From Streptosporangium sp. NBC_01756 (GTDB taxonomy: Bacteria; Actinomycetota; Actinomycetes; Streptosporangiales; Streptosporangiaceae), in the NCBI RefSeq assembly GCF_035917975.1, contig NZ_CP109130.1, forward strand, positions 310,001 through 374,000: a stretch of 64,000 nucleotides of DNA, read 5' to 3'. Within the stretch, counting starts at the first letter, position 1. Every line of letters begins with the position of its first letter. The notes beneath the pieces are model-generated. The model saw nothing but the letters and a program-made list of their open reading frames with translations. It searched no databases and was not told where the DNA came from. Position numbers and translations under genes: made by a program. This document shows, piece by piece, positions 8,595 to 16,729 of this stretch.

Positions 8595-9783
8595 GACCCG
8601 ACCCTTCTTCGGTACGACCCCGCGCCGTCGACGATCCGGCCAGGACCGCCTCGTATCCGGCCGGATCGGTGACCCCCTCGGTGTCGAAGAGGACAAGCGT
8701 GGATCTGGGCCGCAGCAGCGAACCCGCCCGCGAGTCGAGCCGCAGCCGCCGGAGACCGGCCAGGCCGGCCGCGCCGCTCTCGCTGGTCGCGACGCCGAGC
8801 GCGGCGAGGTCGCGGACGGCCGCGGCCACCTCGAGGTCGGAGACCCGGGTGGCGGCACGGACGCCCCGCTGCAGCGCCGGCCAGGCCACCAGCGAGACCT
8901 CGCCGCAGTTGAGCCCCGCCATCGTGGACTCGTGCGGTCCCGGCACCGTCACCCGTTCCCGGGCCGCCAGGGACTGCCATAGGCAGTCGGCCGCCTCCGG
9001 CTCGGCGGTGACGACGCTGCACGACCCGCTCGCGAGGCTGCGGACCGCGGCCGAGGCGAACGCGCCCACGCCCACCGGGACGAGCGCCAGGTCGATCGAC
9101 GCGTCCGAGCCGAGCGCCGCGGCGAGCTGGCGCCGGGTCTCGGCGAAGATCGTCGAGTAGCCGGCGGCCACGGCCTCGGGGATCCGGGTGTACCCGGGCC
9201 ACGACGTGTCCGAGACGAGCAGCTCGTGCCGACCGTCGGGCCGGTCCCGCTCCGCGCTCTCGGCCGACCGGCGAACGGCGTCGTCGTACGATCCGGCGAC
9301 CACCTCGACCTCGGCGCCCTCACCGCGGATCGCATCGACGCGTGCCTCGGCCATGTCCGCGGGCACGAAGATCCGGCTGTTCAGGCCCAGCCGGCGCGCC
9401 AGGTACGCGACGGCGCGGCCGTGGTTGCCGTCCGTGGCGGTCGACAGGACGATCGAGGCGCGCAGGGCGCCGGCCGCCTCGGCGAGCGCGTCGAACGTCG
9501 GGAAGGGCACGCGGCCGATGTGGCCGGCGATCGCCACACTGACGGCCCAGCTCGCACCGACGACCTTGAACGACGGCAGACCGAGGCGCTCGACCTCGTG
9601 CTTGACGAGCACGTGCGCGACGCCGACCTGGTCGGCGATCGCCGGCGCCGGCACCAGCGCGGACTCGGCGAATCCCGGGATCGATCGGTGAAAGTGCTCG
9701 ATCGCGTCCGGAGGGCGTTCCGCCCAGCCGTCGAGGGCCGACCACGCCGGGTTCCACAGGACGTTTCTCTCGAAGTGCGCCAT
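8578..9783 (-). CDS. dpaL: Diaminopropionate ammonia-lyase (PLP enzyme)
   Basis: This 401-residue fold-type II PLP enzyme should convert D- or L-2,3-diaminopropionate to pyruvate and two ammonia. The PLP lysine is K73 in LPSFKVVGASWA, a sequence typical of this lyase. Further signatures are TDGNHGRAVA (cofactor asparagine), the phosphate loop PVGVGAFASA and the late MAGLNCGEVS motif. Length agrees with the family (about 400). The known bacterial enzymes accept both D- and L-Dap and also D-serine, which suits an island that handles D-amino acids. The ATG lies one base after the stop of the CitE-like gene. Related threonine dehydratase-like enzymes are an alternative, but the FKxxGA and LNCGE motifs favour diaminopropionate lyase. 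Confidence 0.88.
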   Translation of the reverse strand: MAHFERNVLWNPAWSALDGWAERPPDAIEHFHRSIPGFAESALVPAPAIADQVGVAHVLVKHEVERLGLPSFKVVGASWAVSVAIAGHIGRVPFPTFDALAEAAGALRASIVLSTATDGNHGRAVAYLARRLGLNSRIFVPADMAEARVDAIRGEGAEVEVVAGSYDDAVRRSAESAERDRPDGRHELLVSDTSWPGYTRIPEAVAAGYSTIFAETRRQLAAALGSDASIDLALVPVGVGAFASAAVRSLASGSCSVVTAEPEAADCLWQSLAARERVTVPGPHESTMAGLNCGEVSLVAWPALQRGVRAATRVSDLEVAAAVRDLAALGVATSESGAAGLAGLRRLRLDSRAGSLLRPRSTLVLFDTEGVTDPAGYEAVLAGSSTARGRTEEGSGHVAGR

Positions 9784-9784
9784 C

Positions 9785-10603
9785 TCAGTCCCCAGTTCCC
9801 CTTTTCTCATCGATGGCCGAGCCGGCCAAAATCCGGCGCGCGCGCTCGACGACCGGGGCGTCGACCATGATGCCCCCGACGGCGACCGCACCCTGCCCGG
9901 CCGCCGCGATCACCTCGCGCGCCCAGGACACCTCTTCCAGCGACGGCGCGAAGGCGGCCCGGATCGCGCCGGCCTGGACCGGATGGACGGCGAGCTTGCC
10001 CGCGTAGCCCTCGCGGCGCGCTCGCCCGGCGTCGGCGAACGTGGCGTCGTAGTCCCGCAGCGCCATGGTCACCCCGTCCACCGGCGCGGGCTTCCTAGCC
10101 GCGCGCGACTCCAGAGCCAGCCGGCTCCGGACCTGCCTGACGACGTCGGACTCCTGCTCGCAGCCGAGATCGAGGGCGAGGTCGACAGTGCCCAGCATGA
10201 GCCGCTCCACCCGCTCGACGGCGAGCATCTCGGCGACTCGCTTGACGCCGGCGGCGGACTCGACGAGGGCCGCCGCCGGCACCGGGAGCAGGTCGCACAC
10301 GCGTTGCAGGTCCGCCGCCGACTCGGCCTTGGGCACGACCACGCCCCGCAGGCCCGCGCAGCCGACCAGCGCGCGCAGATCGTCCGCATGCCACGGTGAT
10401 CCTGCCGGGTTCACCCGTACCCAGGCGGATCCGCCGACGGCGAGCCAGCCCGCGACGTGGTCCCGGGCCGCCGGCTTGGCAGTCAGCGCCACGGCGTCCT
10501 CCAGATCGCAGATGATCTGGTCGGCGGCGCTCGCGGCCTTGGCGAAGCGCTCAGGGCGGTCGCCCGGGACGAAGAGCCAGGCCGGGCCTCGTACGGTGCT
10601 CAT
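9785..10603 (-). CDS. CitE-like CoA-ester lyase (HpcH/HpaI family)
   Basis: This 272-residue TIM-barrel protein belongs to the HpcH/HpaI aldolase/CitE family. It shows the CoA-binding start WLFVPGDRPERFAKA, the metal-site region IICDLEDAV, WVRVNP, ALVESAAGV and LMLGTVDLALDLG. Family members cleave malyl-CoA, beta-methylmalyl-CoA or citramalyl-CoA. With a mesaconate-forming lyase, a CoA-transferase and a hydratase in the same island, the substrate may be beta-methylmalyl-CoA (to propionyl-CoA and glyoxylate) or citramalyl-CoA (to acetyl-CoA and pyruvate); the sequence alone does not decide. The start codon overlaps the stop of the MaoC gene as ATGA, so the two are translationally coupled, as expected of a hydratase-lyase pair. 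Confidence 0.88.
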   Translation of the reverse strand: MSTVRGPAWLFVPGDRPERFAKAASAADQIICDLEDAVALTAKPAARDHVAGWLAVGGSAWVRVNPAGSPWHADDLRALVGCAGLRGVVVPKAESAADLQRVCDLLPVPAAALVESAAGVKRVAEMLAVERVERLMLGTVDLALDLGCEQESDVVRQVRSRLALESRAARKPAPVDGVTMALRDYDATFADAGRARREGYAGKLAVHPVQAGAIRAAFAPSLEEVSWAREVIAAAGQGAVAVGGIMVDAPVVERARRILAGSAIDEKRGTGD

Positions 10604-11580
10604 GCGACCAGCGCCGCGAAGGTCCAGTCGAGGACGGCTCCGCGACCGGCCACCGACGTCTGGGTGTTGAGCACGGCGATCGCGGTGCCGTCCCGGTAGG
10701 GCGTGACGCCCCGCACCGTGACGCGGCTGCGCACCGTGTCGCCTTCGAAGACGGGCGCGACGTGGTCGCACGCGAACCACTCGGTCACGATCACCAGCCC
10801 CGGGACCATCCGGCAGGTCTGGCTGAGCGCGAGCCCGATCGTGTGCCCGCCGTAGACGAGCCGGCGGCCGCCGGCGGCCGCCGCGTCGTGGTGCACCGCC
10901 GCGATGTTGACGGTGAGCCGCGCCAGTTCCGGCGCGCTCGAGACGACGTCGCCGGCCGCTAGCTCGAAGGTGTCGCCAGCCGCAGGCGGACCGCCGGGCG
11001 AGGGCGCCAGCGGCTTGAGCGACCACTGCGCGAGCCAGTCGGGGGCCGTCGCCACGTCCGGCACGGACGGTGCGGTGAAAAGGCCGTCGACGTGGGGGCC
11101 CGCCTCCGGGGCCGGTCCGGACCCGTCGCGGCAGGGCAGCAGCGCGCACCGGTCGAAAGCGAGGATGACACGTCCGGTCTGGTCCCGGGTCACGATGCTC
11201 AGCACCGCCTTGCCGCGCTCGGGCCGGTCGGGCCGGGACCGGACCCGGCGGAGAGCGACGACCTCGGTCGAGGTAACGAGGGTGTCGCCGAGGTACGGCG
11301 TCGCCCGCGGCCGCAGCCCCCGGTAGAAGAGGTTCGCCACCACCTGGCGGGTCACGACGCTCGACTGGCCGACGGCCACGTCCCAGACCACGCCGGGATA
11401 CGCGAGGCCGGGACGTCCGGTGACCCGCTCGGCGAGGGTCTCGTCGAGGCAGAGCCGGAGCCGGTCGCCGAGGATCGCCCGGTGCTGGGCATGGAGCCCG
11501 GCATCCAGCGTGACGGCCGGCGCGGTGAAGGTGTCGCCGACGGCGAGGTCGTCGAACCAGGGACCGTCCACGACGCTCAT
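10600..11580 (-). CDS. MaoC-like (double hotdog) enoyl-CoA hydratase, candidate mesaconyl-CoA hydratase
   Basis: This 326-residue protein has two MaoC-type hotdog halves: an N-terminal half starting WFDDLAVGDTF with RPGLAYPGVVWDVAVGQ, and a C-terminal half containing LVYGGHTIGLALSQTC and the DHVAPVFEGDTVRS strand. Length and two-domain layout match mesaconyl-CoA hydratases (about 340 residues) rather than single-domain MaoC proteins. The proposed role is reversible hydration of mesaconyl-CoA, joining the ammonia-lyase/CoA-transferase steps to the CitE-like lyase. It is joined by ATGA overlaps to the M17 peptidase gene upstream and the CitE-like gene downstream. Itaconyl-CoA hydratase is a close alternative, since these enzymes share fold and neighbours. 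Confidence 0.85.
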   Translation of the reverse strand: MSVVDGPWFDDLAVGDTFTAPAVTLDAGLHAQHRAILGDRLRLCLDETLAERVTGRPGLAYPGVVWDVAVGQSSVVTRQVVANLFYRGLRPRATPYLGDTLVTSTEVVALRRVRSRPDRPERGKAVLSIVTRDQTGRVILAFDRCALLPCRDGSGPAPEAGPHVDGLFTAPSVPDVATAPDWLAQWSLKPLAPSPGGPPAAGDTFELAAGDVVSSAPELARLTVNIAAVHHDAAAAGGRRLVYGGHTIGLALSQTCRMVPGLVIVTEWFACDHVAPVFEGDTVRSRVTVRGVTPYRDGTAIAVLNTQTSVAGRGAVLDWTFAALVA

Positions 11581-13019
11581 GCGTCCTCCTCCAGTGCCGG
11601 CGCGCCGGCGGTCAGGTAGCGGGTGAGCAGGCGCACCCCGCGGGCGTTGGCGCCTGCGGCCCACCGGGCGTCGGCGGCCGGGCGCATCACCGTGAGCCCG
11701 AGGTCGAGGTGCGCCCACGGCACGCCGGACGCGAACGGCTCGAGGTACAGCGCCGCGGTGATGGCGCCGTACGGCTGGGGCGCGTCCGGGTCGAAGTTCC
11801 GGGTGTCCGCCACGTCGGAGGCGAGGGTGGCCCGGTAGGGCTCCCACATCGGCATCGCCCACCCGGGCTCACCGGCCGCGCCGCCGGCGGCCAGCACCCG
11901 CGCCAGCAGGGCGTCGTCGGTGCCGAAACCGGCCCACATGTCGGGGCCGAGGCCGGTGACCGAGGTCAGCGTCGCCAGGTCGACGATCGCGGCAGGGCTG
12001 GCCTCCACGGCGTACGCCATGGCGTCCGCGACCACGAGCCGTCCCTCGCAGTCGGCGTTGGTCACCTCGACGGTCCGGCCACCGCGATGGCGCAGGACGT
12101 CCCCGATCCGGACCGCGTCCGGGCCCGGCATGTTCTCGGCGCACGGCAGATAGGCCCGCACCGGCGCGTCGGAGCCCAGGCGGGCCAGCGCGACGAGGGC
12201 GCCGAGAACGGCGGCGGCGCCGGCCATGTCCGCCTTCATGGTGAGCATGCCCCGGGTGGGCTTGAGCGACAGGCCGCCCGCGTCGAAGGTGATGCCCTTG
12301 CCGACGAGCGCCGTGTGCGGGCCGTCGCCTCCGCGTCGCAGCTCGATCAGGCACGGCGGATGCACGCTTCCCCGGCCCACGCCGGCGATGCCGCCGAATT
12401 GCTCGCGCTCCAGCGTCGCGGCGTCGTGTACGCGTACCTCGAACCCGAGCGCCTCGCCGAGTTCCTGGCACACGGTCGCCAGCCGCGCCGGGACGAGTTG
12501 GCCGGGCGGCGTGTTGATCAGGTCCCGAGCGAGGTTGGCGGCCGCGCCGAGCGCGACCCCTTCCCGTACGGCATGCTCCGGTCCCCCGTGCCGACGCGGA
12601 CCGGGGTCGAGCCGGGCGAGCAGGTCGGCGACGGTCCAGTCGGGGCGGTATTGGTACGTGCCGAGGGTCCAGCCCTCCGCCGCGGCGACCGCGCAATCCG
12701 GGTCGGCCTCCCAGCACCCGATCGCGTCGAGCACCGCTGGCGCGGATCCGCAGTGCCGGGCCGCCGCCATCGCGGCCGCCCGCACGTGGTCGAACGCCAG
12801 ACCCGGCCGGGGATCACCGACGGTCACGTAGACGAGGTCGGGGCCGTCGAGGATGGGGACCCGGGCCACGTTGCCGGGCTCGGCCGGGCCGAGGCGAGCC
12901 CCGATCGCGTGCACGTCAACATCAACGCCGGCCTCCGCGAGGAAGCCGGCGACCGGGGCCGGCACCGCCCCATCGGTCCCGACCGGCACGACGACCACGT
13001 CCGCCACCCGTTCCGTCAC
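11577..13019 (-). CDS. M17 leucyl aminopeptidase family protein
   Basis: This 480-residue cytosolic dimetal aminopeptidase has the complete M17 active site: K241 and D246 in VGKGITFDAGGLSLK, K253, D264 in MKADMAG, and D323/E325/R327 in a NADCEGRL motif. The usual NTDAEGRL has alanine where this protein has C324, a minor substitution beside the metal site. The N-terminal domain is diverged, as is common. The enzyme releases N-terminal residues from short peptides and is the first gene of the leftward operon, consistent with peptides being the island's input. Its end overlaps the next gene as ATGA. A 187-bp gap upstream, shared with the divergent M20 operon, must hold both promoters. Confidence 0.93.
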   Translation of the reverse strand: MTERVADVVVVPVGTDGAVPAPVAGFLAEAGVDVDVHAIGARLGPAEPGNVARVPILDGPDLVYVTVGDPRPGLAFDHVRAAAMAAARHCGSAPAVLDAIGCWEADPDCAVAAAEGWTLGTYQYRPDWTVADLLARLDPGPRRHGGPEHAVREGVALGAAANLARDLINTPPGQLVPARLATVCQELGEALGFEVRVHDAATLEREQFGGIAGVGRGSVHPPCLIELRRGGDGPHTALVGKGITFDAGGLSLKPTRGMLTMKADMAGAAAVLGALVALARLGSDAPVRAYLPCAENMPGPDAVRIGDVLRHRGGRTVEVTNADCEGRLVVADAMAYAVEASPAAIVDLATLTSVTGLGPDMWAGFGTDDALLARVLAAGGAAGEPGWAMPMWEPYRATLASDVADTRNFDPDAPQPYGAITAALYLEPFASGVPWAHLDLGLTVMRPAADARWAAGANARGVRLLTRYLTAGAPALEEDA

Positions 13020-13206
13020 CTGGTCCTCCTGAACACTCGGGCCGCCCGCTGCGACCCGTCTCGTTTGAGCAAGCTAACCGGCGGCGCCGGCCGCCGTCGG
13101 TGTCGAACACCCAACCTCGGGACCGCCTTTCATGTCGGGCCACAAGAGTCGCCACCGCACCCGATGAAACGTTGGCGGCGCCGTCCAAAGCGCCGGAGGA
13201 AAACCC

Positions 13207-14334
13207 ATGAACGCACCGTCCGTCGGCTCCCGCTCCCGGGTCGCCGGCGTCGTCGCGGCGTCGGTCCGGATGATCCGCTGCGAGTCACCCTCCACCGACC
13301 TCGCCGCGGTCGCCCGCAGCGCCGACTGCGTCGCGCGGGTCGGCGAGGAGATCCTGGGCCGCCCCGCCGAGCCGATCGTCACCGCCGGCCGCACCCACCT
13401 GCGCTGGCGGTGGGGAAAGGAACCACCTCGCGTGCTCGTGCTGGGGCACCACGACACCGTCTGGCCGCTGGGCACGATCGACACGATCCCCTGCACGGCC
13501 GGCGACCGGATCCGCGGGCCCGGGTGCCTGGACATGAAGGTGGGCCTCGCCCTCGCCTTCCACGCCATCGCCGCGCTCGACGACCCATCCGGGGTCACCC
13601 TGCTGGTCACCGGCGACGAGGAGCTCGGCTCTCCGACCTCCCGCGAGCTGATCGAGGATGAGGCCAGGGGCTGCGCCGCGGCCCTGGTACTGGAGGCCGG
13701 CGACGACTCCGGCGCCCTGAAGACCGAGCGCAAGGGCCGTGCCCACTACGAGCTGACCTTCGCCGGACACGCGGCCCACGCCGGCCTGGAACCGCACCTG
13801 GGCGCGAACGCGCTGATCACGCTGGGCGCCGCCGTCGGCGCCGTCACCGCGCTGGCCGACGACGCGGCGGGGACCAGCGTGACGCCGACGATGGCTTCCG
13901 CCGGTACGGCCGTCAACACGGTGCCGGACCGGGCCACGCTGACGATCGACGTTCGCGCCCGGACCACCGAGGAGCTGCGGCGGGTCGACGCCGCGATCCG
14001 CGGCCTGGCGCCGGCGAACGGTGACGTCACCGTCGAGATAGAGGGTGGCATCGACCGTCCGCCGCTCGATGCCACGATGACGGCCGGGCTGTTCGAGCGG
14101 GCCCGCGCCGTGGCGGATCGGCTGGGCATCGGCCTGCTCGCCGGCGTCGCGGTCGGCGGCGGATCGGACGGCAACCTCACGGCCGCTGCCGGGGTGCCGA
14201 CCCTGGACGGCCTGGGCGCGGTGGGCGGCGGGGCGCACGCCCGCCACGAGTGGGTCGACGTGGCTCGGCTCGGCGACCGTCTCGCCCTGCTGACCGGGCT
14301 GCTCGCCGACCTGCTCGGCGAGGCCAGGCGATGA
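13207..14334 (+). CDS. M20 family metallopeptidase (carboxypeptidase G2-like)
   Basis: This 375-residue M20 dizinc hydrolase starts the rightward operon. Metal and catalytic residues are visible: HHDTVWPLG (His and catalytic Asp), RGPGCLDMKVG (bridging Asp), TGDEELGS (Glu pair), LEAGDDSG, and the late GGGAHARHEWVD histidine. The dimerisation domain with GHAAHAGLEP lies in the middle. The start has GGAGGA six bases upstream. The end overlaps the acyltransferase gene as ATGA. Carboxypeptidase G2-like members cleave C-terminal glutamate or N-acyl amino acids. Coupled to a COG3375 acyltransferase, it is a candidate for the L-desuccinylase of the N-succinyl D-to-L route, although the second M20 gene could equally fill that role. 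Confidence 0.92.
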   Translation: MNAPSVGSRSRVAGVVAASVRMIRCESPSTDLAAVARSADCVARVGEEILGRPAEPIVTAGRTHLRWRWGKEPPRVLVLGHHDTVWPLGTIDTIPCTAGDRIRGPGCLDMKVGLALAFHAIAALDDPSGVTLLVTGDEELGSPTSRELIEDEARGCAAALVLEAGDDSGALKTERKGRAHYELTFAGHAAHAGLEPHLGANALITLGAAVGAVTALADDAAGTSVTPTMASAGTAVNTVPDRATLTIDVRARTTEELRRVDAAIRGLAPANGDVTVEIEGGIDRPPLDATMTAGLFERARAVADRLGIGLLAGVAVGGGSDGNLTAAAGVPTLDGLGAVGGGAHARHEWVDVARLGDRLALLTGLLADLLGEARR

Positions 14335-15113
14335 CGCCGGAGCACGGAGTGTCAGTCCGCGAGGCGGCCGGGCTCGCCGACCTCGAGGCGATCGCCGCCC
14401 TCTTCAACCGGGTCTGGGACGGCGCGCCCGACTCCAGCCAGATCACCGTCGCGTTGCTGCGCGCCTTCAGCATGACCGGCAACTACGTCGCCGTCGCATT
14501 CGTCGGGGAGCATCTGGCCGGCGCCGCGGTCGGGTTCCTCGCGCCGCACAACGGATCCCTGCACAGCCACATCACCGGGGTCGAGGCGAAGTACCGCGCC
14601 CAGCAGATCGGCTACCTGCTCAAGTGCCACCAGCGCGACTGGGCGCTGGGCCGCGGCATCGGCTCGATCACCTGGACGTTCGACCCCCTGGTCCGTCGCA
14701 ACGCGTACTTCAACCTGGTCAAGCTCGGCGCCCGGGCGACGGACTACCTGCCCGACTGCTACGGCCCGATGCACGACGGGCTCAACCGCGGCGAGGCCAG
14801 CGACCGGCTGTTCGTCGAGTGGGACCTGCTCTCCCCCGCCGCCGTCGGGCCGCCCGAGGGCGACCATCGGCCGCTGATCACGGTCCGCGACGACGCGCTC
14901 CGGGTGGTGCCGTGGACCGGCGGGCCCGCCTTCGTCCCGGTCCCCGAGGACATCGAACGGGTCCGGGTCGAGAACCCCCTCCTCGCGCGGGCCTGGCGTG
15001 CCCACGTACGGGACGTGCTGGCCGGGGCCCTGGCCGGCGGCGCCGAGATCGCCGCCTTCGACCGGCGGCACGGCTACCTGATCACCTACCCAGCCAAGAC
15101 AGGAGAACGATGA
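14331..15113 (+). CDS. GNAT acyltransferase of the COG3375 type, candidate amino acid N-succinyltransferase
   Basis: This 260-residue protein has one GNAT domain in its N-terminal half: YVAVAFVGEHLAGAAVGFL, then the acyl-CoA binding strand-loop VEAKYRAQQIGYLLKCHQRDWA, then ITWTFDPLVRRNAYFNLVKLGA. The NxYFNxxKLGA region is characteristic of the COG3375 group. In Geobacillus, such a gene sits with N-succinylamino acid racemase and an M20 desuccinylase, and the three convert D- to L-amino acids irreversibly. All three partners occur within 9 kb here. The gene overlaps the flanking M20 genes by ATGA on both sides, so all three are one translational unit. The acyl donor (succinyl-CoA rather than acetyl-CoA) is inferred from that precedent. 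Confidence 0.85.
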   Translation: MTPEHGVSVREAAGLADLEAIAALFNRVWDGAPDSSQITVALLRAFSMTGNYVAVAFVGEHLAGAAVGFLAPHNGSLHSHITGVEAKYRAQQIGYLLKCHQRDWALGRGIGSITWTFDPLVRRNAYFNLVKLGARATDYLPDCYGPMHDGLNRGEASDRLFVEWDLLSPAAVGPPEGDHRPLITVRDDALRVVPWTGGPAFVPVPEDIERVRVENPLLARAWRAHVRDVLAGALAGGAEIAAFDRRHGYLITYPAKTGER

Positions 15114-16429
15114 CAGACCACCCGGACGTCGTGACGATCTGCTCCGACCTCATCGCGATCGACACCAGCAACTACGGCAAGGCGGGCAGCAAGGGCGAGC
15201 TGGCCGCGGCCGAGTACGTCGCCAGTCTCCTACGCGGGGCGGGGTACGACCCCGAAATCATCGAGTCCGAGCCGACCCGGGCCAACGTCGTTCTCCGGGT
15301 CCCGGGCGCCGACCGGTTGCTGCCCGGCCTGCTCGTCCACGGGCATCTCGACGTCGTCCCCGCCGAGCCGGAGCGGTGGACGGTGGCGCCGTTCGAGGGC
15401 CGGGTGGCGGACGGGTACGTGTGGGGCCGCGGCGCGACCGACATGAAGGACACGGTCGCGATGATGCTCGCCACCCTGCTGCGGTGGGCGGCCGACGCGA
15501 CCGGACCACGACGCGACGTGGTCTTCGCCTTCGTCGCGGACGAGGAGGAGGACGGTGCCCTCGGCGCCGAGTGGCTGGTACGCAACCGACCCGAGCTCTT
15601 CGCCGGGGTCACCGCCGCCGTCGGCGAGTCGGGCGGGCGGCCCGTGCCGGTACGGGCGCCCGACGGGACGGTACGGCGGTTCTACCCGATCGCTGTCGCC
15701 GAGCGTGGCTCCCTCCACATGCGCGTCCGCGCGACCGGTACGGAGGGCCACGGGTCACGCCCGAACCCGGACAACCCCGTCGCCCGCCTGGTGACCGGCC
15801 TGGCCCGGATCTCGGCGCACCGGTGGCCGCTGGCGCTGACGCCACCGGTGCGCCGGCTGCTCGACACCGCCGTGCGGACCCTCGGCCTCGACGCCGACCT
15901 CTCCTCCGACGAGGGCGTCGAGGCCGTCCTCGACCGGATCGGGCCGCTGCGCGAGTACGTCGAGCCGTCGCTGCGCTGCTCGACGAACGTCACCGTGCTC
16001 GACGCGGGCTACAAGTTCAACGTGGTACCAGGCGAGGCGCACGCCGAGATCGACGTACGCTCGCTGCCCGGCACCGAGGACGAACAGCTCGCCGTCATCG
16101 ACGAGTTGCTGGGACCGTCCGTCACCCGGTCATTCCTGTCCTACCGCCCCGCGATCGGGGCCGGCTGGGACAACGCCTGGTACGACGCGATGGCCGCGTC
16201 GGTCCTGCGCCACGACCCGGACGGCGTGATCGTCCCGTTCTGTATGGGCGGTGGCACCGACGCCAAGCCGTTCGCCGAGCTGGGGATGGCGGGCTTCGGC
16301 TTCGCCCCCCTCGGTGAGGACCCCGACGGCCGCACACCAGCCGGCATGCACGGCGTCGACGAACGCGTGCCGATCGCGTCCCTGCGCAGCGGCCTCGACG
16401 TGCTGGACGACTTCCTGCGCACGGTATGA
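15110..16429 (+). CDS. M20 family peptidase (ArgE/DapE type)
   Basis: This 439-residue M20 dizinc hydrolase carries LLVHGHLDVVPAEP (His, catalytic Asp), WGRGATDMKDTVAMM (bridging Asp), FAFVADEEEDGALGAEW (Glu pair), a metal Glu in VGESGG, and the dimerisation-domain EGHGSRP. The final metal histidine lies in PAGMHGVDERV. It is longer than its upstream paralogue, mainly through a larger lid domain, and is closer to deacetylase/desuccinylase members. It is coupled by ATGA overlap to the acyltransferase gene with a strong AGGAGAA ribosome site. It is a candidate deacylase for N-succinyl-L-amino acids or a dipeptidase. A transposase fragment begins right at its stop codon, so its extreme C-terminus may have been trimmed, but the ending LDDFLRTV looks natural. 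Confidence 0.92.
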   Translation: MTDHPDVVTICSDLIAIDTSNYGKAGSKGELAAAEYVASLLRGAGYDPEIIESEPTRANVVLRVPGADRLLPGLLVHGHLDVVPAEPERWTVAPFEGRVADGYVWGRGATDMKDTVAMMLATLLRWAADATGPRRDVVFAFVADEEEDGALGAEWLVRNRPELFAGVTAAVGESGGRPVPVRAPDGTVRRFYPIAVAERGSLHMRVRATGTEGHGSRPNPDNPVARLVTGLARISAHRWPLALTPPVRRLLDTAVRTLGLDADLSSDEGVEAVLDRIGPLREYVEPSLRCSTNVTVLDAGYKFNVVPGEAHAEIDVRSLPGTEDEQLAVIDELLGPSVTRSFLSYRPAIGAGWDNAWYDAMAASVLRHDPDGVIVPFCMGGGTDAKPFAELGMAGFGFAPLGEDPDGRTPAGMHGVDERVPIASLRSGLDVLDDFLRTV

Positions 16430-16689
16430 CCCGCTACGGCGCCGCGAACGCCCTGGCGTGGGACCGGTTGCATCCCCGCCTGACCCGCCGGGCTGCCTGG
16501 CTGGACCACGGCGACCTGCCCGTGCTGGAAGGCACGCTGATCCGGCTCACGGTGCAGCACCTGCCCGGTGACCGTGACCCGAAACCGTTGTGGCTGCGGT
16601 CGTCCCGCACCGGCGTCTGTCCGTCTCATGTGGACAACCTCTGGCAGGCGTTCCTGCGCAGGTTCGACCTTTCGTGTCGGGGTCGGTGA
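16426..16689 (+). pseudogene. Transposase fragment (NF041680-type)
   Basis: This short open stretch reads AWDRLHPRLTRRAAWLDHG, LPVLEGTLIRLTVQHLPGDR and WQAFLRRFDL. I recognise it as an internal piece of the NF041680-type putative transposases of actinomycetes, which continue with an EHTFR motif after FDL; that part is missing here. Both ends are lost and no terminal repeat is visible. It marks the boundary between the catabolic island and the mobile-DNA block. Confidence 0.65.
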
Positions 16690-16729
16690 GGCCGAGCAGA
16701 ATCCGGAGCGGCGGGGGAACCCGCGGCTG

